The position numbers and the translations under genes were made by a program. Positions 36,766 to 49,511 of a stretch of DNA of 64,000 nucleotides are shown here, in pieces. The notes below the pieces were generated by a model. It had not been told where the DNA came from, ran no database searches, and saw only the letters and a list, made by a program, of their open reading frames with translations. Every line of letters starts with the position of its first letter. Position 1 is the first letter of the stretch. This stretch comes from Setaria digitata (lineage: Eukaryota > Nematoda > Chromadorea > Rhabditida > Setariidae), in NCBI GenBank assembly GCA_003640385.1, contig RCAB01000005.1, forward strand, positions 248,001 to 312,000, given 5' to 3'.

Positions 36766-39700
36766 ATGACCTCGTCAACATCAACTCGTTCAACTTTTTC
36801 TGGGGTAATTTTTAAACTGTTATATTCACTTCACCAATCAATTTTATGAGGTCTTTTCATGAACGATAAAAGAAGATATAAATGATTAATTTCATAGCGT
36901 TGCTGATCTTTTCCTGCACTGTAGAGATTAGGTTCCATAAAAAATTGAAATTATTAATTATTGTTCCAGCTTTCGGAATGTTGTTTGAGTGAGGCCGGTT
37001 CTAGTGGATTACAAAATCGGAGTGGCATAGACGAATCCCAAGAAGAGTGTCCCAAATGTGCGGCTATGAGACTAAATGCTATTATTGCTGAGGAAGCGTT
37101 AGCTTCTTTGAGTGGACAGTTTAAAAACCTTCAGAAAGAATTGAAGGTAATTAATTTCTCCTTTATCTCACTAAAGTTGTTGAGAAGTTGAAGGAAGAGT
37201 TATTTTTTCTTGGTACTACAGATTTTTGAGTTCATCATTCCTCCATTAGCATACAACAAAAAAATGAAAAAGTGTTTAAATCTCTATATGTTTTTTTTTT
37301 GAAGAAAACAGAGCAAGTATCCAAAATAAATGAAGAGCAGGCCAAGTATATTGATGAAAGACGTTCGAAGTTGGAAAAGCTAGAGGCGGAACGTACAGCA
37401 TTATATGCAGACTATGAGAATTTACGGGTATATTGTTCTGTTTTCTTTTTCACATGTTCTTTCTATTCTTTCGCATATAAGCTTCAATATTCTTTCTTCA
37501 TTTCGTAAATTTAGAAGTTTTCTTAGCTTTATTATTTGAGTTTAACTGTAGAATCATTTTCAGATCAGTCATGATAGTTTAAAAAGGCAATATGATGAAG
37601 TGGTCGCTACAGCACGGAGAAATCAGGTCCTTATTTTAGTACATCTTTTTTTTTTCTATTTTCAAAGTTTACAATCTCTTTTTTTTCATAATCTAATGAT
37701 AATACTTCAGGTAGCATCCTAGAAATGCGGATTTCAGTGATTGATTTTGAAACGTCTGTTACGTAGTAAGGTGGAAAAACTTGATGCAGTAGGTATCAAA
37801 ATTTCTTGTTGATAATAATTTGAACTGGATGGTTTTTAGCGTTTAGTCGAAGAATCAGTTAAATATCATGAAACGTGCAAAGTCGCTATGGAAAATCTTA
37901 TGGCAGAAAAAGAAGCTCGACAAGAACTATTGTCAAAATATTTGAAAAGTGTAGAAGCTGCTGCGGTAGATTTTCTTAGCCCTTTTAAAGACTTACAGTG
38001 TGACAAGCAAAACTTTTTCATAGTATATTAAATGAATGTTGAACTCACGAACTTTATTTTCCTTTCGAGATGAAAGAACAGTAAAATTCCAGTAGATTTT
38101 GATGAACCAGTGGTGTTATTGTAGCATTTTCGAATCTTTTTACAATTACAGCTAGTTGAATATAAATACGGTGTGTTTTCCATCTCGAAATACGGTGGAT
38201 TCTTTTCTAAGCATTGTTAAATGGCAAAGTAATCTATATAAGAAATGTCAAGCACATGTAGAAATTAGTTTAAAAAATTTTCATTCCAATTACCAGGACT
38301 TTTACATTTTTGTAGAAAATAAATGATTCAATGAAACAGTTGGAAAAGAAATGCATTCAATTACAAGCAGCTAATGAAAAATTGGAACCGTTTAAATATC
38401 ACTGTCCACCATTGCTTAGACTTCTTCTCGAGTTCGGTAAATATTTTATGCTTTCATGTGTCTCTATCTTCTTGCGCTATTTGGAAACTTCAGCTTTTTA
38501 TAATTATCACATAATTTCCAAATTTTTTTACTGGCGTGAAGTCTTCTGGATCATCCACTGAAACATTGCTCTTGTAATGTTATTATTGTGTGTTAATTTG
38601 GTCGTTCAAGTAGTTTGCACTATTTGTTTTGTTTTATTTACCTAATGATGGAGATTTTTAAGACTGGAATTTCTTCTAAGGAATACATTATTGGAGATCT
38701 GTAAAGTAATGACAAAGAAGCCCTCCAGATGATGATGCTGCTATTGGAAGATTCTATTAGAGATTGTTTCTTATTTTTGACGTCGTTTTGCAGGTGAAAT
38801 TATTGAAAATAATGGTTTAATGACAAAGTCATTGCAAAAACGCCTTGCCAAATATAAAGATAGTAATGATTTACGCGACTATTTACTCAGAAAAACGAGA
38901 AGAATGAAGAATGCAAGTGAATCAAGTGCGAAGACGATCGAAGGAAGTAGTGATGATGGTTTGTTTTCGACTTTTCGTTAATTACAGATGATTAGGAATA
39001 GTTCAGTTTTTTTTTATTTTTATCAAAAAATTCCCTTTTTTGATAAAAAAAGTAATTGCCCAAAAGTTTACAAAAAAGTAAGTACTGTGCTACGAAGTTT
39101 GAACACAGCCGTAAAAAGTTTGCATGTATTACGAATGGGACTAACATGTCTTTCGATAGCATATTACAGATTAATCATTCACACTGATTTCTGGTATTTT
39201 CGTGTATCTAAAATCTGTTATCCACTTAAATAGTTTTTTTTTTTTTTTTTTTTTTTCAGATGAATTAGCAAAAGGCGTTGAAGATCTACTGTTGACTAGT
39301 AATACTCCTCACTTGAAGTCACCGAAGAAGGGAGTATCGCCTAATAAAGAAATTAAAAATTTCGTGGATGGGGAAGGCATTATTAATTCTACAAATTCAA
39401 CGAAAGAAATATTGAGCGTTAAAACTGTTGACAAAGATCATGGTACGATTATTTAGATTTTCTGACAGAAATCGGTTGACCAATTAAGGCTGGAAATCGG
39501 ACAAGAAGTATCCATGTCGTGAGAATCATCATTCGGATTGTGTGCTCTTGAACGTAGTGGATTTTTTATAGGTAATAACTTTAGTGACACTAATAACATG
39601 ACTTGGGCCGCTTGGAAGTTTGCAGTTTTGTTCGTGAAGTCATTTTGTTCAAAGTGCGCTCAGGATAGGCAACTGGTTGTTGGTTGAGACTTTTGTTCAT

Positions 39701-42700
39701 CTGCTAGGATAAGAATTTGGCTATGAGTATATTGGTCTTTTAGTTACTTTTTGGTATTTTATATATCGTGAGTAGTTGAACAGAGTTTCATTTTTCAGAT
39801 TTTTTGAAAAAGCAATCAAAAAATGTTGAAGCTGTGCGTATTCCTATTCAGAAAAGTCGATTCAAATCGTAAGTAATGGTATTTGTAGCTTTAGTGGTTG
39901 CAAAATAGTTCAAAGTAAAAAATTTTCCTGTTTTTAATCTCAATAATTATTAATTATATACAGAGCTCATTTAATGTCTAGAATTACATCCCACTAGGGC
40001 TTTTATTTTATTCAAAAAATCAATTTCATGCTATTGAAAAAGTCAGAAAAAGGAATCGAGATTTTTCACATATAAGAATTAGAGAAGTAAAGCCAATTAT
40101 TTCACAATTACTGCTCAAGCTGTTTTGCAATAACACCTGTTTTTATAATTCGTAGTTCAAAAACATTATTACCAATACCTTATACTGCAATTGTTTGTGA
40201 GGGATCTCACTGAGTTTTGAGCTACACATGATCACTGTCCTATTGAAACTTTTATTTTATGGAATTATAAATATTGCTAAGGTTTTCTCACCTTAGTTTT
40301 ATTTCAGTTCAAGAAGATCTTGAGATCATGCACTAACACGTAGAAAACCTTGTTGGTGCTTATTTTTATCACGTAAAAGAATAAAATTCTAGATAAGCCG
40401 TTTTTTTTTTTTCCGATTTTGAACAATCTCTTTACACATCGAGATTCATCATTGTGCATGCCATTAAAGCTATATTTATTAGTAATTTAGCTATATTCCA
40501 TTGGTCTGAATTATTCTTACTACTCCTTCTGGTTTATTTTATGACAAATCTGCCAACTTTTTATTTTAGGACGGTCAAGTCTTTATAAGATTTGAACTGT
40601 TCATAAAATCGGCAGCCGGCTTTTTAGTATTTTGTCTTTTTGACTGTGCAGAATAACTCACATTATAAGCCTCATAAAAGTAGTATTTAAGTGAGGTCTA
40701 TCTCTCTTGCGTTCCACTGGTTAGAATATTGTTGATATTTAGCACTGGTATCATTTCTAGTAATACGATGTGCCGCAGTTGCCTTCAAAATTTTATTTAT
40801 TAGTAATTTAGCTATTTTTCATTAGTCTGAATCATATTTATTAATTGTGGTTTATTTTATAACAAATATATTATCTGAATTTAAGGCTTTCACAACAGAA
40901 AGCTATTTTAAAATTTCCATCGGGGTTTATTTTCCTTTACTCATTGTTTTAGAAATATATATGAAGAAAAGACATTGCGTGAAAGACAGTTGGAGCTGAT
41001 TGAGAGGCAGAAAAAGAAATTATTACATATAGAAGTAGAAAAAGGTATGAGAATCTGATTAGATTATTGTCCACTTCTTTATTTTATTTACATGCAAGTT
41101 ATTTAGGGCATTTTAGCATTTTATAATGATATGTTGACCATGTTTACATTGCCAGATACCTTTTATGTCTAAAGAATTAAATTTCTTTTCAATTACTGGT
41201 TTTGTGATGTATTAATTTGGAAAGTTTGATAGGAGAAATTTCTTCATTTCCTACTGCAACTTGATAAAATACATTAATTAATAACAGAATTTATCGATAC
41301 ATGATTTTCTTTAGTCTTTTGTTTCAAAAATTTGTTTCTGTAAAGATTTTATTTCATTCTTGTTAGCTAACTGGATTAAGTTTTTCCAGTCACGTTTGAC
41401 AGTGATGTGGACGTTTGTACTGCAAGCAATTCAGCTTCCTCTTTTACAAAGGTAAAGTATCACTTTTACTTTTTTTTTTTTAAATTCACTTTCTAGTATA
41501 TGAAATTTGTAATGTTTCAGAAACCTCTATTTTTTATTGCAGAAAGAAAAAAGAAAGAAATGAATTACTTTTAGAATAGTAAGGAGTTCATTAAAAGAGA
41601 CAAAGAGCAACATGAAAATGGATTACAGAATATTTTTGGCGATGTTTTATGTGAGAATAAACCGAAATTTACTGATGCGAAGGAAAACGGAAGGTTATCA
41701 AAGGTGATGGCTAATTGTAAATTTTATTCGTTTCTAATTTTCTGTTTAGGTTTTTTTTTCTGTATTTCTTAAATCAAAGGTGTAGGACTTTATGTTGATT
41801 TATTAAAATTTCCAGGCCGTGGATCAAAACAGTGAAAGAAAACACTTTTGTAGTAATGAACGACTTTCCACTTGGCTTAGCTTTACACGTCTAGAGCCTT
41901 TGCTTCCAAAACTAAATAAACCAAAGTTTCTGGACACTGAAGTTTCTCGGGTATTGTTTCTGTTTGTATTGTAAAGAAAATCCTGTGCTGAGTTTTAATG
42001 GCGATTTAATGGCGAGTATTATGACAATATATTTGTTTAAATGTTGTTTAAATGGGAAATTTTGTTTTCAAAAATTTTTTGCCACTGTTTTAATTGTTTT
42101 TTTTTTCATTCTATTCAAATATTTGTAGTTGGCAAGCCAACACATTTCTGACGACGGCATGGATAATTTATTTGGACCATTATCTCCTATGTCAAGTAGG
42201 CGAGCGTCATGGAGTTCGACAGAGAGTTGTGCAGTCCTGGAAAGTAGCATAGGATCAAGATCTTTAGTCAGTTGTGCGGCTGATGCAGTATTAGCTCCTG
42301 AAGAAATCAGCTGTTTCGCTGGTCTTTCGTCACACGTTTCTGATTCAAATTGTCTCACAAAATGTCCCTTGGAAGCTAGTACCACATCCATTTCTATGTC
42401 ATTCGACATTTGCTCAGAAACTGCTTCCGCTACAGTAACATTGATTCGGTATGAACGAATGGTGAGTTTTTTCATGAGCTGAAAGAAGGAAAATAACAGT
42501 TCTTCAAGATTGGAAATGTGTTACTCCTTGTAATTTTCACGAAATTTTTTTTCAGATAACAAAAGACGACGCGTTTTTTTCTATTCGGTTGTCAGAACAA
42601 GAAACTATACCAGCGAAAATTCATAGCCATCGAAATATATATGAGAAAGAAGGGGTAAATTGTTTGTAAGAAAACATCGGAAGAAAATTGGAAAATTGTT

Positions 42701-45700
42701 TCCACCACTTGAGCATTTTTTTTCTTTTTTGGCTAAAAAGTGAAAAGGGATCTACAGTAGAATTCAAATTCAAGTTTTTTTGGTGTGAGAACTTTGATTG
42801 AATTTCTTGGAGATGATTTTTGGTTCCTTTATTTTTCAGGATGCTGAATGTCTGCAAAATCTCAAAGTTTCTGATAGCAGTGAGCAGGCCTCGGTACCTA
42901 TTGACTCAAAATATGGTTTGATATTGAGAACTGAGAATGAATATAAAAGTTTGGGGATTAGATTTGGTCTCCCGAAATTGCCAAGACCAGTTATTGACAA
43001 ATTAACTAATATCAAAGGAAAGGAATTGGAGGAGAATAGGGATTCTTTGATACAGCGACCAGAGAGTGCGGAAATAGTTCCCGAAAAAATAACATTCAAT
43101 AAAAAAGGATTCACTAAAGAAGAAAACCTTGTCAGACTACCAGCAGATAAAGTAAGGACTGTTGCATCAAAAGTCATTCAGGAAGAACAGGAGTCCGGAA
43201 AATGCACTACTAATTCGGTTTTTGAAGAACAGTTAGTACGACGTTCAACGAGGAGAAGGGAACAAGTCAGAATTTATTCTTGCTCTTCAGAAGATAGTGA
43301 AAAGCTGGTGCTTGATGCCGAGGAATCTAACAGTGTTCAGGATGACGTAACAATAAAAGCAACAGAGCAAGAAGGTGTTAGCGCAACTCGGAACGTTCTG
43401 GGCGATCAAATTTTAAGTAATGATGTTGCAGGAAGAATGGCTGAGATAGTAGGGAACGGAAATTTAGGTTCGTGGAAAAAGTCACATCGGAAGAATTCTT
43501 CAGAAGATGATGAGCAGAATTCGAAAAAATATGAAGCTGTAATTATTAAAAAACCAAGTGATCAGTTTGCACACAAAAACCAAAATAACTCTCGATTAGT
43601 AACGGCGCGCATACAGTCAGAAAGGCTGAAAAATGATTCCAGCAGTGTTGCTACTACTGATACGGAATCGTCACCAAAGAATATTCCAGTCAAGAAATCT
43701 GAGAAATTGTGCCTAACACCAAAGATTCTGCAAGTAGTATGTGAAATAAGAAAGCAAGAACCAACTGAAGGAGAATTTAACAAAGTGGAAGATGAACAAG
43801 AAAATGTTGGTGAAGTTATGGTACCTCGACAAGAACTAAACACGCCGGCGATTCATTGTGAGAGGGAGTCAATGGTATGCTTATAGTTTACAGTGAAATT
43901 TCAGATATCATAAAATACATCTTTCTAACATCCAAGTTTGTTGATACTATTTTAAAACTGTTTATTCTGATGTGAACATTCAGTTTTATTTCTCTATCCT
44001 TTTTGAAAATTTCAGATTGAAGACAGAGAAGTTGTTAGCAAGTCCAAACCATCGCGTGTAAGATTAATCGGTAAGCTAACAGATTCGATTTTTGCTTTTT
44101 CTGAATAAATTTTGTGGACGTGTGTTTCATTTTATCCATATTTCATGTAAGTATTTTATTTTGTTTTGGAAAAGTATGTTTATGCTTTGTCATGTCTTTG
44201 TTACTTTTTTTTCTAGTTTCCATCTGCATCTGATTGGGGAATTATTTGAGTTGGGAAAAAAATTTCCTCTAAAGAAGAGAATAATTTGTATTTTATAGGA
44301 AAGGAATTAATGGACCTTGACGATGATGATAACCGATTGGAAATTGTAACGGATGATGTAGCTTTGTCAGTTAACACCAGAAGTACTCCAGGTACTTTCA
44401 TATTTCATCTGTTTTGGTAATTTTAATAGCGATTTCAATAATATAATAAAATTAAATCAATCTATGATTTCTTAAGATGGGAGCAGTGTTTCGAATAGTT
44501 ATGATGAATCAAAGAAAAGTACGAAAACAACAGTTGCGGTCAAGGTTCAATTCATTTTCATTCTAATATACTTATGTTTAGATTGTGACGGAATATCTTT
44601 TATTTGGCATTTTTTGGATAAATTTTATCAAGAAGTAATGAGACTTTATGCTAGCTTTCTCTTCTGGAAATAACCTTACTCTTTTTTTTTCAGAAATCAA
44701 TCAGTGCAGTAAAATCAGAAATGTACAAAAAAATGCAGAAACGGTTGGCAATACAAACATCATGCATGAAGGAACTTGGGAGGCTTCAAATACGTAAACA
44801 TCCAATGGTGATTTTTTAATTATTAAATGCATTATTCGGGTTTATTATATTTTTTCGTTTTTCAGTTTAAGCAGTTTAAAAAAGCTTAAGTTTCAAATGT
44901 TGATCATATTTTTGAGAATCTCTATCCACTCCTTTGCCGCTGCGTCGTTTGAATAGTTTTTTTTTTTTTTGTGAAAATAATGAGCAGTTTTAAGAGTATG
45001 ATATTTAGCACTATTTCTATGAAACAGATTTGTTGGAAAAACATAAAAGGTTTCAGATTTCGTAATTTTTATAAATTGGTTTCAGGAAAATACGATCATT
45101 CCTACAGTATCGAAGTTGAAGAAAGTAGAGAGGAAGCCAGTTGTTATGCAGCGCAAAAGAAGAGCAGTTATGCTTCCTCTAAGAAGAGAAGTAATGAAGA
45201 GGGCTAAAGTAATGTTTTAAATATGGTAAAAGATTATTTAAATAATCTTAGTTAATAATTTAATTAATAAAAGAGCAGCCCATTGTTTGTTAAATGCACG
45301 AAAATATTTGATATTATTTTTAAAATTTAAGCGTTTTACAATAGGTACTTTTTTTGATATTTTGGATGTCGTCAATTATATTTACCTTATTTTCAGAATA
45401 TAGAAGCTTCTCCGTTCCAACATAGCGCAGCACTGATAGGCGTATCTTCGGCAAAAGTTTCAGTTGGCAGTGACGAGGCTGCTGTGATGTGTTTATTTGA
45501 TCAGGCACTTTCAGAAAGTAACTATAACGATAAGTTATTGGAGATAGTCCAGAAGTTCCAGGCATCAACTATTTCAGCAATATCTTGCGAAAAATTAGCT
45601 GAGTATTGTGTTAAGGTAGGTTTTCACAAAAAAAAAAAAAAAAAAAATTTAAATTATTTCTGGAAGAAATATAGAAATTTCCTATTGAGATATTCGTTTA

Positions 45701-48251
45701 TATATAGAAGCAGCAGGTTGACAATATTATGATTTCTTTTTTATCTTGACTTGGATAGGAGTTTAATTACTACATCTAGGGAACTTTTTCCTTTTTTTTT
45801 CAGTTTATAAGTAAACTCGATGTTGGCAACATGTGGCACAGTGTTGTGCTTGCAGTTCGTTATTGGTCGAACAACCAAAAAGGCCACTATGGTAACGGTA
45901 AAATTCTTGAACTTCATCAGGTAGCATCATCAAAAGAGCGAAATTTCATTGAAGTATTGCATCAGTTGAGCGGTGAAGAGCATTGGAGTGATGTTATTTT
46001 ATTCTTCCTTCGGTTAGTCTTTTGAAAATAAGCATTAAAAATTATTTCTAATCTTAGGGAGTATGATTCTTGACATGGATTACTTTATCGTGTTTTTTAA
46101 TGATCATCATCATCATAATGAGTTTTTTGTTGCTGTGGTCACTTTTTTTGAAATTTTGGTTTGTATTTTATTTTCAGTAAAATGGTAATATCAATGATGA
46201 AAACGCGTCCAGTCTCCAGCGCACAACACGGTCTTAGTGTTCGATGCATTCTTTTGTGTGCTCGGATACTATTACATGTGCTAATTTTATGAAATCTCAA
46301 GTTTTAGATTTCTGCTGATAAATTCATGTTTTTTTTTTTTTCGTTTTGTATGGAACGAAAATTTCTGATTTTACTTTCTTCTGATATCTTAGCTTAGTTT
46401 TAATTAGAAATAATTCCCATGCGCAATATTATATGAAAATAACTATAGCTTTAAAAATTTCCTCAACACATAAGGCAGTGCAACTAAAAATGCAAATATA
46501 ATATAAAAATTCCTCAATTTTTTCTATAATTCAGTTGTCAGGTTTAGTGTGATCCGTTTTTCTTCATTATTATTGAGGATGAAAGGTGTTCAAGCCTTTA
46601 AATTGCTTTTGTTCAGGATGGCTCTAATGATGAAACGTTGGTACTGGTAAAAAATTTCTTAAAACACTTGATAGAACGTGATTCATCAGATAGAGTCGTA
46701 CCGATGGTGTGTTATGCGGTTGCAATTGTCCCTAAAATTGTTGACGAACTGTTACTCGATGGAAATGAGCAGTATGAACCGATGCGTCGCGTTATGTCAG
46801 TGCATTTGGCTTCAAGAGTAAGTTTTTTTTTTTTTGTTTTAGCGCAACTGTTTTATATATGTGATAAATTTTTTTAAAAACGTTGTCAAAATCGTCATTG
46901 AATTGTTGAAAAATTTGAATTCGTCCAACTAAAAGCATTTAAAATTTGCGGAAAATTAGAATTAACTAAATCTGATGACTTTCGGTGTTTGGGGAGGGGA
47001 TGGAGAAGGGAGAGGGGAAACAACCTAAATAAAGTTTAATAATTTCTCATGTAACTTCTAAAACGCTAATGTTTTCATACACCTAATGTCATAGGTAATC
47101 GTTTTCTTTTTTCTTCTTTAAATTAAATTTCATTTTCGTTTCTAGGATGAACTTTTTACAATATTCAACAAAGTAATCATGTCACGTCTTCTCAATAAAA
47201 CTACGTACAGTGCCACATGTGTGCGGAAACTTGATGCCGATAATTTCCACGATTGGTTTGCTGAATCTATTAACATGGTTATTACGGACACCAATGGCTT
47301 GGATTTGGACTCCATGGAGGTATTGGACTTATCTTTATTTTTCCGGCCCAATTATTTTTTCTATTATTAATCCTCCGAGTGCTTAAAAAAAATTTACTCA
47401 TTAATTTAATCTCGTTTGTCCATTTAAGAATTATTTTTCTTAATGTTTCACTAATTTTCAGGCCTTGCAGTTCCATATCCATTTTCTTTTTTATTCCAGA
47501 TGAGTCCCAGGCTTTCATCAGCTGTGCTGCAATGTTGTGCACTATTCAGCATAGCTCCAAAGCGTTTAATTCCTGATAAAGAAGCTTTGGTATTTCCAGT
47601 GCTGAATGAGTGCGTTCGCATGATATCGCACCGTTTTGAAAATGAAGGAAAGGTCAAATTTCCTTCTCACTTTTCATTTCATATTTTTGCAAACACTGAT
47701 TCACCATTTGCCCATTTCTGTGTTGGCAATTACATGCATAATAATTCACAGGAAGTATTCATGCTTTTAGGAAAGAGATGAAATATTCGTAGATACAACG
47801 CAGCTTCAATCGCTATCACAAGATTTACTTGTGAAAACGATATTACGTCTTATTCTTTTTGGACGGTTGATAGCATCACTTGTCAGAAGTTCAGAATGTT
47901 GCCTACTTCCACAGTTAGCAAAATTGGTTGAAGAAGTTCACAAATTTCGGGAATTTACTAGAATTAAATTTGAACAGGTACCACTTGAATCCATATGCAT
48001 GTCTGAGTTCAAAAATCAACTCAGTGGAACTGCTTTCATCCTGAAAATATTTCATTATCAGAAGTTTTTTTCTCATTTTAAAAATTTTTCTTAAAATGGA
48101 ACAATAATTACAGGAAGGCGGGACTATTGAAAACCGTTTACTTTATTTTGGCTTAAATGACTGGCTTCGAGTAGTAAAGCCTTTTACGACTTACCTGCAC
48201 TCAGCTTTCCAGACAGAAAAAACTGAATCAGTGGCAACTCCCATTGTGTGA
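36766..48251 (+). CDS. Large coiled-coil protein, 29 exons; possible little elongation complex subunit ICE1
   Basis: Twenty-nine exons keep one frame from 36766 to a TGA at 48249-48251, about 1601 residues. Exon starts include 36970, 37305, 37564, 37840, 38316, 38794, 39260, 39799, 40953, 41390, 41575, 41816, 42129, 42556, 42840 (1035 bases), 44016, 44299, 44477, 44694, 45086, 45397, 45804, 46178, 46617, 47146, 47500, 47771 and 48114. Residues about 50-215 are coiled coil (KLEKLEAERTALYADYENLR, QLEKKCIQLQAANEKLE) with CPKC near the start. The middle is long, charged and Ser-rich with MDNLFGPLSPMSSRRAS and basic patches (QRKRRAVMLPLRREVMKRAK). The last 460 residues are alpha-helical (FISKLDVGNMWHSVVLAVRY, LPQLAKLVEEVHKFREF). 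An N-terminal coiled coil, disordered middle and helical C-terminal domain match the plan of ICE1, which supports snRNA transcription by RNA polymerase II, but this is family knowledge and is unconfirmed. Confidence 0.8.
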
Positions 48252-49511
48252 AGATTTTTTTTTTGTGCGATTATTTGAACCTTGTATTATTTAGCAATTT
48301 AAACCCATAGTCCTAAGTTCTTGTGGTTCAGAATTCGATTGTTAACGATCTCAAGTTTTTTATACCTTTAAAATAATTGTGTTTATCTTGAACGCGGCTT
48401 CACAGTACTTTTATATAAACGCGAAATGAATTCAAATAATATTGTACATCGAGTCCAGTACTTGATGATTTTTACGAGGAGATAAACCAAATAGGAGCAA
48501 TAATGAAAGAATTTTAATATTCATGAGACAAAAAAACTCTCTGAAAGAACTGAAATTATACTATTGTTGAGGTCGCTCCATTCGCAGACTATATATCTCT
48601 CGTCCGAGTTGTAAAGTTGCGGTACAATTTCCGAATAGCTGATGGTTTAAGGGTTAAGTTCATTTCTGAAGAATTAGACTTTCCAAAAGTTCGTAGTTTC
48701 TTGAATTCTTTTGCATATGGTTCTCCGTGCAGGAATTATGTGGTTTGAAGTAAGTGAAACCGCCATAGTATTATAACTTTGAATTACTTCTTGTATTAGT
48801 TATTTACATGTTTTTCATACTGATATTCCAATTAGTGTTTTGATATGAAAGCCTTATCGATCGTTAATACTTAAATAAGTATTACTTTCATTTCTTTAAG
48901 AGATTGCGGTAAGGAGTTAGCTATCTAAGTAGAAAAAGCACTTCCACTTCTAAAAGCTAATAAACATTCTCAAGTAGATAGATGATTAGAAATTATTTAA
49001 AATTCATTTGTTTTAATTATTTCTATGGCTGATGCAGTAGTTTTATTTTCTGGTATCCGTTTCAAATAATTTTTATTCGCCGTGGCTCATTGTTTATTTC
49101 ATTTGATGTTGAAGGTTTTTTCTTTTTCCCCTTTCTACTGGTATGAGAAAAGTCATGTCATCTGCTTTTTGTTCAATGAGTAAGAACAGCAATAAAAATA
49201 TTAATAAGGAAGACATAGCAGATTCACCTGTTCTTATGTTTGTTGGCTTATTCAAGTTCGTATTTCAAGAGGATCAGTACTATTTTGAGAATTGGGAGTT
49301 TCTTACTGTTCATATATCAGAAGAAATTTCATATGAGTTTGGTAACCTTTTTCTTGATTATTCACCTAGTGGTTATCCTTGTGGATTCCGCTTTGCTGGT
49401 TGTTGAAGCCAAATATGCGACGAATGAAACCTTGCCTATGTTCTGAAATTTTGAAATTCGGAAATTTTATTTAGTTTGAAGTGCTGTTTGTTGGTGGGAG
49501 AGAAAGCACGT
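48252..49511. other. Spacer between ICE1-like gene and golgin-45
   Basis: About 1.26 kb, AT-rich. An open frame at 49143-49406 has a plausible composition but no splice link in phase to the golgin-45 start, so it is not called. A TTTTATTTAG site at 49473-49474 could be the golgin-45 leader acceptor. Confidence 0.35.

Noticed and set aside
42068..42475. 135-codon minus-strand frame
   Set aside because: Antisense to exon 14 of the ICE1-like gene, which is in phase with 28 other exons.
49143..49406. Frame upstream of golgin-45
   Set aside because: Could not be joined in phase to golgin-45 and shows no conserved motif; probably spacer.
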